Below are positions 24,793 through 32,870 of a stretch of 36,090 nucleotides of DNA, one piece after another. Every line of letters begins with the position of its first letter. Within the stretch, counting starts at the first letter, position 1. The stretch covers positions 1 through 36,090 of the forward strand of contig SAAH01000030.1 of NCBI GenBank assembly GCA_009929525.1. Direction: 5' to 3'. The notes below the pieces were generated by a model. The model saw only the letters and a list, made by a program, of their open reading frames with translations, did not search any database and was not told the origin of the DNA. A program made the position numbers and the translations under genes. Origin of the DNA: Clostridia bacterium (GTDB lineage: Bacteria > Bacillota > Clostridia > Lachnospirales > Lachnospiraceae).

Positions 24793-25039
24793 CCATATCC
24801 TTCTGTCCTGATGACTGCATATATATTAGAAGCTTCTTCTCCAGTTCTGCTATCTGCCTGTCCTTTTCTTTTTGAAGAATCTGATTCGCAAGCTGCTGTT
24901 CTTCTATCACTTCTGCATACTCCTTTTGCAGCCGTTCCAGCTTCTGCCACATATCTGCCGGACTGATCCCGCCAAATACCCTTCTCTTAAACCGGGTATT
25001 TTGAAGAAGGAGAGCAATCTCTTCCATACTTTTTGCCAT
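24776..25039 (-). CDS. Small DivIVA-like coiled-coil protein
   Basis: This 87-residue protein has no signal peptide or membrane helix. Residues 15-45 (RFKRRVFGG...ADMWQKLERLQKEY) resemble the DivIVA N-terminal segment, F...GY..xDVxxFL, and residues 33-73 form a continuous predicted coiled coil ending in a Gly-rich tail. DivIVA-type proteins gather at curved membrane or division sites. In this operon it might place pilus assembly at a defined site, which is inference. I chose ATG 25039 because AAAGGAGG is nine bases upstream; the ATG directly after the AGGAGG is too close. Its 3' end overlaps the SipA-like gene, indicating coupled translation. Confidence 0.7.
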   Translation of the reverse strand: MAKSMEEIALLLQNTRFKRRVFGGISPADMWQKLERLQKEYAEVIEEQQLANQILQKEKDRQIAELEKKLLIYMQSSGQKDMGGAGG

Positions 25040-25055
25040 ATTGGTCATCCTCCTT

Positions 25056-28000
25056 TTATAGTCCATTTCCGGGTGATCCACCCCTGCTGTTTACTGCTGC
25101 TTTTTTCCTCTTTTTCCCGATACAGATGCCAAATCCTGTCCCTGTGGTCAAGAGGACTGCCATCACAGCCAGAAGGTATGGCCAGATGGAAAATGGTTTT
25201 TCCCCTGTAGGTGTTACCATCTCCCAATGATTACGGTATGACACTTTATTCGTTGTCTCATCCAGAACTCCCTGTGTCGTTCTTTCTGACCTGTCCTGAT
25301 TCTGTACAAAGGATACCGGCAGCTTGGCTGAAGCCGTCGCACCCACCACATTTCCATTTACTTCTACACTGGTGACATATTTGTCAAAATCAGGATTTGC
25401 CTGAGCACCTTTTCCCCGCAGTTCTGCTATGGTGTACTTCACACCTTTAGGTATTCCCTTAATGGTGATCTTCTCCTTTTGTCCCAACGTGATCGTGCTG
25501 CTTTTTACTCCGCCTGTTGATGCATCATATTCCAGTGTTCCTGCATCTGCATCTGTTCCTTTATCATAAGGAATACTGACATCCTTCCCTCTGTGGGTTT
25601 CCAGTGCTACGCTAAAATTAAAGACATCACTGCTGTTGGCATAGCTTCCTGTGATCAATTTTTCCAACGTCAGGTCATAACTTTCCACCCAAAAATCCAC
25701 CTGGATGTTATACATGGTATCGTTGATATATGCAGTCACTTCTTCTGCTGTTTCATTTCCATCTGCATCTACTGTCACCATGCCCTCTGTCGTTTCAGTT
25801 CCGGCTCCTTCTGCCATATCATAGGCGTCCGGAAGATTTGCCAGCTTTTCAAATGCCAGATAGAGATTTCCATCTGAGTCTTCCTGGACTTTATAGATCA
25901 GTTTTACTCTCTGTGTCTCCGTCACTTCCCGGATTCCTTCAGCACCATAATCCTGATTAATAACTGTATAGTACTGAGTCGTAACAGCGATCTCATCTCC
26001 TGCTGCGATCCCCTCTGCCGTTTTTTTCACCAGTTCTCCGGTTCCCATGATGTCTCCGTTCCGGGCAGTCATGGTTACCTTCATCTTTTGGATGTTGATA
26101 TCCGGATTCAGCTTCTTCCACACGGCTGCAGAATCGTTAGTATATCCAATTGATGCATCTTTGCTTGTTACATAAGTATCGCTCCCAGGAAGCCCTGTAC
26201 CCGCAGGTCCATAAACGGCACTATCCACTGTCGCATCGCCTGTAAGATCATAATTAGGAGTATAGGTTCCCGGTACAAATGGATCTGCCGGATCTGGCGT
26301 ATAATCATCCTTAACCGGCTCCAGCATTAAGGCATATGGATTTTTCGAAGTGACCGGATATTCATCTGTCTCACCCGGTGCTGAATTATATACATTCATA
26401 TACATGTTATAGAGCCCTGGACTGATAGTCGCCACCTTATTATCGGTACGATATCTTCCGTCCTTCATAACCCAGTAATAACTCAATATATATTTTTTCA
26501 TTGTTGCAGTATCTGGATAGAGAGGAATCTCTCCATTCCATTTTTGCTCATCTATGGTTGTTCCCGTATCCGTTCCAGCACCTGTTACTTTCACAGAAAT
26601 ATCTTCCACATAGGAATCCATCCCTTCATCTGCTGTACCCGGTGTAACACATTTTCTAAGAAATGTTCCCAGATTTCCATCACTGTCTGTCTCGGTCCGC
26701 CAATAATATTCCGGCTGTCTGGAATGATCAGTATAAGCATCTCCATTTGCATTCGCCGCCCAGATCAGATTGTTTGGTTCCGTTCTTGTATCTTTGTCAA
26801 AACTTTGTTTCACTTTCCATATCTCTGTATAGAGCCATCCGTCATAGTAAGCCACTTCATTTCCAGATTCATCTTTTCGATTCATGTTATAGGTTGTGGC
26901 CGCATAAAATGCATCGGTGAACTCCCCCTCTTTAGATGATTCCTTCTCTGTGGCATATCCGCCAATCTCTGTTTTTGACCAGATTTTATCATTATCCAGT
27001 CCAACTACCAGATTCGGTACCACGGATATACTTCCTGTAAGACTTACATCTGCACGATGATCATATTTTGTTCCCGCATAAACATACTGATCGCTTCCTG
27101 CACCAACTGCCATGACCGATATGAGACGCATCACTCTTTTCCCTGATCCGGAACTGTCTTTTACATCCGCCCAGTCCATCCCCGGATTTGTGATCATAGC
27201 TAAATGATGGCTTGCGTTCTCATAAGTAAAGGATGATACCTTTTCTGTGGTTCCAGTCCGTTTATCTGTCATGTCTACAGTTTTGGTATCTCCAAACCTT
27301 GATGTAAATGCAGATGAAGCTGTAAGCCTGGCATCCGTAGTCATTGACCTTACTGTATCGTAACTCTCTTTTCCCAGCTTATGATTTCCTGATGTATGAT
27401 CCATAATGGTATCATCGCTGCTTCTTACTCCCAAGGACGACCAGGTATATCCCTCTGCCCAGTTATTCAATGCTGCCGTAGACGCAGATGCTTTCGAGTA
27501 ACTTGCTGCAGTCTGGCATTGTTTAGCATTCCATCCATTTCCCACACTCGCATTGGCAAATACATTAAGCTGCGGATAATATCCACTTTGATAACTCCAA
27601 TGACTATTATCCGAAAATCCCCGGAATCCCTCTGTGGCTCCTGCATCGTATGTCCCGGAAGCCAAGCCATATACTACCGTTCCATCCTTTTTTTGATACT
27701 GAGAAGTTAATACACCACTTACGTTTCCCACCTGACTTGGCACTGTATTTCCATACTGGTATTCCGCGACCATCTTCTCCCGCATAGCAGTCGTCTGCTT
27801 GTCATAGTAACAATTTCCTGCAGTCACATCATTGGTTCCCCTACCAGATTCTACAGAAGAGAAGAAACCGCCGTCATGCCGTACCTCCTGGGCCGTCGCC
27901 GAATCGGAAGCAGATACATTAATATCTCCTACTTCTCCCGCCGCATAGCAGTCAGTAAACTTGTAATTTGTAAGCCTTGGATACTGTCCCATCGTCGCAG

Positions 28001-30305
28001 TAGAGTGAAATCCTCCCATATACTGGGATTCCTCTCTGAGACCAACCAGCGTTGTTGAATAACATCTGGTGATATTGGCATTTCCATATACACCTGAATT
28101 GGAGGTTGCCGAGGAAAATCCTCCGCATCGGCAAAATCCTTCCAGCTTTCCAGTTGAAAAGCAATTGGTGATATCTCCTGAAAATAATCCAACAAATCCA
28201 CCCGAATCTACCGCCGCATACATATCAACCTCTGCAAAGCAGTTCGTGATCGTTGCAATCCCGCTTTCACCTTCCGCCAAAGTATGATGGAAGCTGTCCA
28301 CCGAACCCACATTACATGACATAAAGCCACCGGAATGACCTCCATAAGTGGCGATCAGAGTATCGATCACATAGGTATTACTGGTTGTCCCCATATAATT
28401 TCCTACCGTCAGACCTGCTGCATGATTGCCTCCATATATATAATTTCCTTCGAGACTACATTGGGTAACTGTCGCTCCTCGGATTGCAGGCTTACCACCC
28501 ATATTATTTGTATTCAGGTTAAATACCCCCATAGGTGAAACATTAGATTCCTGCATCCCACTGTAAAATAATGAATGATCGATCGTCACATTGGATATCG
28601 TACTGGGTTTTCTGATCGCCCAATTTCCAATTGCCGCCTCTGTCTTTCCCAATATTCCTACAGAAGGCGCTTTCGAATCTTTCGATGCGACTATCATTGC
28701 ACTTTCAAACTTTATGTCCGATACTTCCATTCCACCGGTTGCTATCACCATCCCTGCACCGTGATACTGATTATTCTCCGGTGTTGTTCCTATTACACCA
28801 CTCTCATTTTTCTGGTGAAACTTTCCAAAATTATAAATCGTATGATTGTTTCCATTGATCTGAAGCCTTGGATATCCCGCCTGATATAAAGAAACAGTTG
28901 TCCAGTTTTGGGTAGCACCATCCAGATTGATATCATTTTGCAGATTGATCACAATCTGCGTATATGTTTTGATCTTATTCACAGCTTCATGCTCCAGAGC
29001 ATATCGAAGCTGTTCTCCGTAATAAACTGTATATGTTATGGTTTTACCGCTTATCGAAGACGTCGGGATCACATCCGGCTCATTCTCCGGCAAATGTTCT
29101 GCTGATGCCGGCATAAAAGATGCTGTTCCTCCCCACTTTTTCAAAACATTTCCTAAACTATCTTTTGGATCCACTGTCCACGAAAACTTATCCAATGCCT
29201 TATATTTCCATATTCTGTTTACATACTTCCACCACGCATAGCTAAGCCCGATGTCACTTGCTTCTTGTCCCGTGATAATTCCCGTATTATAGATCTCCGT
29301 ATCTGCTTTAGCACTAATTTCGTCGATTTCAGCCTGCATGTAGTTCATCATAAGTAAACTGTTTTCGCCTTCTGTCGCTCTCGCAGACATTACCTTACTT
29401 ACTAATACCGCCCCTGCTGCCATATAGATTTCAGCATCCGATGCCGATGTGATCAGTACTGTTCCATCCGGCATAGTGAGGATCACTGCTTCCTCTCCAT
29501 ATAATACGCACGCCTGATTCTCCGGATCATGAACTCCAACCAGTTCTCCACTCTCGTCCCTGCATGTACAGGTAACTGCCACAATGACCATAATTGTTGG
29601 TATCTCACAGCTTATGACATACTGTTCTTCCGGGAAAACTGCCTGAAAATCATAACACCCCTTTTCCTCTGGAAGATAATTTTCACATTCCCATGTTACA
29701 GGAACTTCTACATTTTGCCCTAAGCTGTCTGTCGCCAGTATATAGTCTGGCAACATCAACTCTTCCTGTAGTGTACCCGGCACTATGACTATCGTCTCAC
29801 AGGTTTCAAATTCTGTAATTTCTATAGACTCTATGTTCTCCTGATCCTCCAATGAATCATCCTGACCGCCTTGTAAGACATCTTCTGGTCCAGATCCTGT
29901 CTCTCCATTCGCATCACCCTCAGATCCCTGCTGCGGCTGATCCAAATCTCCTTCTGCATCACCACCAGCTGCCGGATCGTCTCCAGGCTGATCATTCGTT
30001 GGTGGATCATTCTCAGTTGATCCATTCGCTGCTGAACCACTCTCCGCTGAACCATTCTCTGTCGGACCATTTCCCGCCGGACCACCTTCGGCTGACCCAT
30101 TTTCTATCGCACCGTTCTCAGCTGAGTTATCTGGCGATGCTCCATAACCTGCCTGATCACTTCCGATCAGACTATTTTCCTGCACTTCTGCAGTGATCTG
30201 AGGGAGCACAGCATTAGATTCCGCAAGGATCGCAAAAGGATCTGAGATCATCATCACAGCCATTAGCCAACTTAGTGCCACCCATTTTTTCTTGTTTTTT
30301 ATCAT
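25056..30305 (-). CDS. Giant GLUG-repeat surface adhesin, probable pilus tip, VTPTG sorting signal
   Basis: The 1749-residue product starts with a signal peptide (about 1-29), then an Asn/Gly/Glu/Ser repeat region (about 50-150) and an Ig-like domain (about 165-245). A long central part (about 460-880) has repeats of the GLUG type, predicted to form a right-handed beta-helix, with recurring ITNCF, ITRCY and FTDCY turns. Further beta-rich domains follow. A C-terminal pilin isopeptide domain (about 1580-1695) carries LTLEKLITG, Glu in YTIAE and Asn in SYRNHWE, then VTPTG (1697-1701), a helix and a KKRKK tail. This architecture fits a tip adhesin joined to the shaft by sortase B. I chose ATG 30305 because AAGGG lies eight bases upstream. 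Its ligand is unknown. Confidence 0.85.
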   Translation of the reverse strand: MIKNKKKWVALSWLMAVMMISDPFAILAESNAVLPQITAEVQENSLIGSDQAGYGASPDNSAENGAIENGSAEGGPAGNGPTENGSAESGSAANGSTENDPPTNDQPGDDPAAGGDAEGDLDQPQQGSEGDANGETGSGPEDVLQGGQDDSLEDQENIESIEITEFETCETIVIVPGTLQEELMLPDYILATDSLGQNVEVPVTWECENYLPEEKGCYDFQAVFPEEQYVISCEIPTIMVIVAVTCTCRDESGELVGVHDPENQACVLYGEEAVILTMPDGTVLITSASDAEIYMAAGAVLVSKVMSARATEGENSLLMMNYMQAEIDEISAKADTEIYNTGIITGQEASDIGLSYAWWKYVNRIWKYKALDKFSWTVDPKDSLGNVLKKWGGTASFMPASAEHLPENEPDVIPTSSISGKTITYTVYYGEQLRYALEHEAVNKIKTYTQIVINLQNDINLDGATQNWTTVSLYQAGYPRLQINGNNHTIYNFGKFHQKNESGVIGTTPENNQYHGAGMVIATGGMEVSDIKFESAMIVASKDSKAPSVGILGKTEAAIGNWAIRKPSTISNVTIDHSLFYSGMQESNVSPMGVFNLNTNNMGGKPAIRGATVTQCSLEGNYIYGGNHAAGLTVGNYMGTTSNTYVIDTLIATYGGHSGGFMSCNVGSVDSFHHTLAEGESGIATITNCFAEVDMYAAVDSGGFVGLFSGDITNCFSTGKLEGFCRCGGFSSATSNSGVYGNANITRCYSTTLVGLREESQYMGGFHSTATMGQYPRLTNYKFTDCYAAGEVGDINVSASDSATAQEVRHDGGFFSSVESGRGTNDVTAGNCYYDKQTTAMREKMVAEYQYGNTVPSQVGNVSGVLTSQYQKKDGTVVYGLASGTYDAGATEGFRGFSDNSHWSYQSGYYPQLNVFANASVGNGWNAKQCQTAASYSKASASTAALNNWAEGYTWSSLGVRSSDDTIMDHTSGNHKLGKESYDTVRSMTTDARLTASSAFTSRFGDTKTVDMTDKRTGTTEKVSSFTYENASHHLAMITNPGMDWADVKDSSGSGKRVMRLISVMAVGAGSDQYVYAGTKYDHRADVSLTGSISVVPNLVVGLDNDKIWSKTEIGGYATEKESSKEGEFTDAFYAATTYNMNRKDESGNEVAYYDGWLYTEIWKVKQSFDKDTRTEPNNLIWAANANGDAYTDHSRQPEYYWRTETDSDGNLGTFLRKCVTPGTADEGMDSYVEDISVKVTGAGTDTGTTIDEQKWNGEIPLYPDTATMKKYILSYYWVMKDGRYRTDNKVATISPGLYNMYMNVYNSAPGETDEYPVTSKNPYALMLEPVKDDYTPDPADPFVPGTYTPNYDLTGDATVDSAVYGPAGTGLPGSDTYVTSKDASIGYTNDSAAVWKKLNPDINIQKMKVTMTARNGDIMGTGELVKKTAEGIAAGDEIAVTTQYYTVINQDYGAEGIREVTETQRVKLIYKVQEDSDGNLYLAFEKLANLPDAYDMAEGAGTETTEGMVTVDADGNETAEEVTAYINDTMYNIQVDFWVESYDLTLEKLITGSYANSSDVFNFSVALETHRGKDVSIPYDKGTDADAGTLEYDASTGGVKSSTITLGQKEKITIKGIPKGVKYTIAELRGKGAQANPDFDKYVTSVEVNGNVVGATASAKLPVSFVQNQDRSERTTQGVLDETTNKVSYRNHWEMVTPTGEKPFSIWPYLLAVMAVLLTTGTGFGICIGKKRKKAAVNSRGGSPGNGL
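29991..30125 (-). repeat. Low-complexity coding repeat in the tip adhesin
   Basis: About eight degenerate 15-base units encode x-E/G-N/S-G-x-type pentads (such as ENGSA, ENGPT, SGSAA) near the N-terminus of the adhesin. They form a flexible, hydrophilic stalk and may vary in copy number. Confidence 0.75.
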
Positions 30306-30343
30306 ATCGAATCCCTTGGCTTTCATTACACTTTATGTAATTT

Positions 30344-31204
30344 TTATTTTTTTAATTTATTCTCACTGTTTTTTTCCGGATCGGAGCCCCGGTACTTTTT
30401 AACAAAAGGCATATGCAGCTCTTCGACCGCCCTTATCCTTATGTCTGTAGCCTCTTCTTCCGTATTAAAAGTTCCCAGATATATCCGTTCCCCCTTAAAG
30501 CCGATATGGGCAGAGTACCTTCCATTTTTTGTGATATGGACACCACAGATTCCTGATTTACTCTCTGGTCTGGCAGGTTTTTGCCCTAGCCGTTCGATGC
30601 AGGTTCCTTCTACTCTGTGAAGACGTTCGCCCACTGTTTTCATGGCCTCCTTTTTCCTGCAGCCACAACTGATCTGCCTGCCATGTACAAGGATATTTTC
30701 CGATACCTCCACACGATTTCCACACTGACACTCACATTCCCAAATGACCGAACCCTGTTTTGTTCTCTTCTCTGTTGGACTTTTTACGGTCAGAAGGCCT
30801 TTCTGATATCCATACAAAGACACGCGGTTATAATTTTTCTGACATCCGCAGCTTGTCTTTTTCCTTCTATTGATATCGCCGGTATCCATCCATATTTCTC
30901 CGCCGCATTCGCAGGTGAGATGCCACATCTTTTTCCCGCCTGTATCCTTTTTGTCTGCCAATGCATCCACCGTCAGCATCCCCAGTTTTCTTCCTATCAG
31001 ATTCTGATTATGCTTTTTGTAACCGTTGACGCAGCCGCAGCTGATCAATGTTCTCCTCTTCAGTTTTTTTGAAGAAGCATATACGACATTTCCACAGACA
31101 CACTCACATTTCCAGACGATGTATCCGCTTTCCCTTTCCTCTGTTGGCTCCAGCAAGGTCAGGTTTTCTATTTTTTCTCCACTCTTCAATTCCCTTGTTC
31201 CCAT
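30344..31204 (-). CDS. AP2-domain protein with three Cys-rich repeats, putative regulator
   Basis: The 286-residue soluble protein contains three related modules of about 50 residues, each with a W-x-C-x-C-x-C-G-N/G core and ending in SCGC (about 30-58, 90-120, 150-180). Each could bind zinc. Residues about 215-270 form an AP2-type DNA-binding domain (SGICGVHITKNGRYSAHIGF, then YLGTFNTEEEA). Such combinations occur in phage and mobile-element proteins and near surface genes in Firmicutes. No endonuclease motif (HNH) is visible. The gene lies 38 bp upstream of the tip adhesin and in the same direction, so it probably controls or belongs to the pilus operon. The ribosome binding site is weak (AGTGGTGAAG). 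Confidence 0.8.
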   Translation of the reverse strand: MGTRELKSGEKIENLTLLEPTEERESGYIVWKCECVCGNVVYASSKKLKRRTLISCGCVNGYKKHNQNLIGRKLGMLTVDALADKKDTGGKKMWHLTCECGGEIWMDTGDINRRKKTSCGCQKNYNRVSLYGYQKGLLTVKSPTEKRTKQGSVIWECECQCGNRVEVSENILVHGRQISCGCRKKEAMKTVGERLHRVEGTCIERLGQKPARPESKSGICGVHITKNGRYSAHIGFKGERIYLGTFNTEEEATDIRIRAVEELHMPFVKKYRGSDPEKNSENKLKK

Positions 31205-31247
31205 TACTTCACCACTCTCTTTCCTCTCATGTAATCCTTATGCCAGC

Positions 31248-31264
31248 CGGCAGTATCTCTGCCG
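31248..31264 (-). promoter_or_regulatory. Small hairpin in the AP2 gene leader
   Basis: CGGCAG and CTGCCG flank five bases, 44 bp upstream of the AP2 start codon. The transcript could form a 6-bp GC-rich hairpin. It may influence translation or bind a protein; no further support is seen. Confidence 0.3.
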
Positions 31265-31285
31265 CCTCGCATAAAAATTACATTA

Positions 31286-31325
31286 TTTGATTCTTTCAGC
31301 AGCCGAAGCCGCTGAAAGAATCTTT
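31286..31325 (-). promoter_or_regulatory. UUCG-capped hairpin between the TasA-like and pilus modules
   Basis: The minus-strand RNA can fold a 15-bp stem (12 perfect pairs GATTCTTTCAGC/complement at 31289-31322, plus G-U, G-C, C-G) closed by the very stable C(UUCG)G tetraloop. On the plus strand the G-U pair becomes an A-C mismatch and the UUCG becomes CGAA, so selection appears to act on the minus-strand RNA. No U tract follows on the minus strand, so it does not look like a normal terminator. An mRNA-stabilising or processing element is more likely. Confidence 0.65.
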
Positions 31326-31336
31326 TTATTATTGTT

Positions 31337-31603
31337 TTACTCTGCTGCTAAATTTTTTATGAGCTGAAGATATATTTTTCTTGTTGTGCTGTCTTGCCTG
31401 CCTGAATCAAACTTTACATGAGAAAGATACTGATACAGATCCAACCACTGCTCAACGCCATATCGCTCTGTATCCAATTTTCTCAGTGCTTTACATATGC
31501 TATAGGAATTACATCTCCTCAGGTCAGATACATACAGCAAACGCATCTTCTGTTTCAGGTCTTCAAATAAATCTTCAGCTTCTTTCGTTTTTTCTTTCTC
31601 CAT
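31337..31603 (-). CDS. Small protein of unknown function
   Basis: I do not recognise this 88-residue protein. It is soluble, mostly helical, with an acidic and lysine-rich first third (MEKEKTKEAEDLFEDLKQK) and a basic, Tyr/Leu-rich remainder (LRRCNSYSICKALRKL...). There is no signal peptide, membrane helix or known motif. I chose ATG 31603 because AAAGGG is eight bases upstream; ATG 31609 is too close to it. It lies between the terminator of the TasA-like operon and the AP2 gene, in the same direction as both. A regulatory role is possible from its position only. Confidence 0.6.
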   Translation of the reverse strand: MEKEKTKEAEDLFEDLKQKMRLLYVSDLRRCNSYSICKALRKLDTERYGVEQWLDLYQYLSHVKFDSGRQDSTTRKIYLQLIKNLAAE

Positions 31604-31633
31604 GTACATTTCCCTTTCACACTCAAACAGTTT

Positions 31634-31680
31634 GGAATAAAAAATGCCCCGCACGGCAGGCAAAGCCGTTCGTACAAGGC
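31634..31680 (-). terminator. Probable terminator of the SipW/TasA-type operon
   Basis: Just after the stop of the anchored protein gene, the minus-strand RNA can form an imperfect GC-rich hairpin (ACGGC/GCCGT core, extended by CG/CG and GCC/GGC with a bulge), followed by ATTTTTTATT. Confidence 0.6.
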
Positions 31681-31693
31681 ACCATCTTCTTTT

Positions 31694-32389
31694 TTATCTT
31701 CTTCTTACTTTTCTTGCTATGAACAGCAAAAACACCACGATTGCGGATAGAACCACTAAACTGATCCATAGTATCAGATTGTTTGCATCCCCAGTTTTGA
31801 CTGCGGATACTACCTTGTTTATCAGCCCATTATTATTGCTTTCATATTTTCCATTATTGGTTTCACTTGGCAGTTCCTCTGCTTCAAAAAGCCAATTTAT
31901 CTCTGCTCTCAGGTTCTCAATGTCCTTATCTGTCACTTCTGCTCCAAGGGTCAGTTTTACAACTATGTTTTCCTGCGCGCCCTCTGCAAAAGTTCCAAGC
32001 TCCACACCGTTCTTTAATGTTCCTGTATAATCGCGAGTTCCATGAGTTACTGTAAGGGAAATTCGATCAGCACTTACACCCGTCTGATAATCTGCATTAT
32101 CTTTCAGTGAAGACAGCTTTATGCTTACTTTACCCTTTTTCATATTCTGCACTTTTACAGTTACATTTTGTGTTAATGTGTCTCCCGGCATTACATCCTT
32201 GAACTCCGGAAACAAATCCACAAGTTCATTGTCTGCATACGGTGCTGCTGATTCTGTCCTGAATCTGTGTTCGTCTCCCTGATAAATCACAGTAGGGACT
32301 TCTGCAGCGTGGACAGATGTAAAAGATAAACCTGCGATTAAAGTACATAGAACTGCACCTATACAGCTTTTTATCAATCTTTTATTCAT
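31694..32389 (-). CDS. Sortase-anchored surface protein of the TasA-like operon, VKTG sorting signal
   Basis: The 231-residue protein has a classical signal peptide cut at VHA-A (about residue 29), one beta-sandwich domain (about 30-170) with a DVMPGDTLTQNVTVKVQN segment typical of pilus and TasA-associated proteins, a Gly/Asn/Ser linker, and VKTG (197-200) followed by a hydrophobic helix and RKVRRR. It should be linked to the cell wall by a sortase; the nearest is the class B enzyme of the neighbouring operon. It may serve as the wall anchor of the TasA-like fibre, a role comparable to TapA in Bacillus but by a different mechanism. Its start overlaps the upstream gene by eight bases. Confidence 0.82.
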   Translation of the reverse strand: MNKRLIKSCIGAVLCTLIAGLSFTSVHAAEVPTVIYQGDEHRFRTESAAPYADNELVDLFPEFKDVMPGDTLTQNVTVKVQNMKKGKVSIKLSSLKDNADYQTGVSADRISLTVTHGTRDYTGTLKNGVELGTFAEGAQENIVVKLTLGAEVTDKDIENLRAEINWLFEAEELPSETNNGKYESNNNGLINKVVSAVKTGDANNLILWISLVVLSAIVVFLLFIARKVRRR

Positions 32390-32834
32390 TGCTTACCCCT
32401 GCTCCATCCTGCTCCGCTAATGCCTGAACATTTTCTTCTGAAACATTTTCCTGTGTTGACTTAATCTCTGCTTCTGACTCGATATCTGCTTCTGGTATGA
32501 TCACTTCCACTTTCGGCTCTGATTCTCCCGCCTCTGGCTCTTGATCTGTCACCGCTGATTCCGGACTTACTAATCCTGGATCTGCTGCTGAACCTGATAC
32601 GTTAGCTCCATCCACTGCCTGACTCTGATCTGGTGTATTTTCTTCTGCTGTCACAGTTTCTGCATCCTCTTGCTGGATTGTTGCCGATGATGGAATATCC
32701 TTCGATACGCTGAATGTTGTCCTCAGCAGTTCAGAGGTAGATGTCATATAGGAGAGGGTTTCACCTGCCGGCATCAAAATGACCGAACATACGGATACAG
32801 AAAGCAGGACTGCTAATATTTTTTTAATTTTCAC
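32382..32834 (-). CDS. Acidic, low-complexity exported protein with TasA-like N-terminus
   Basis: The 150-residue product begins with an N-terminal export segment and TLSYMTSTSELLRTTFSVSK, a sequence like the start of TasA-family proteins (SipW-cleaved xAYFTD..T..F.VG). Instead of the TasA beta-sandwich it has a long acidic, Glu/Ser/Ala-rich region without regular structure (about 45-150). It resembles a TasA relative that kept the secretion signal and first strand only, and might modulate or nucleate fibres. The start is a GTG (32834) with AGGGAGG eight bases upstream; no ATG has a good site. It overlaps the next gene by eight bases. Confidence 0.7.
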   Translation of the reverse strand: MKIKKILAVLLSVSVCSVILMPAGETLSYMTSTSELLRTTFSVSKDIPSSATIQQEDAETVTAEENTPDQSQAVDGANVSGSAADPGLVSPESAVTDQEPEAGESEPKVEVIIPEADIESEAEIKSTQENVSEENVQALAEQDGAGVSNE

Positions 32835-32870
32835 GTTTTCTTCCTCCCTGAAAAGCATCTATTTCATGCT

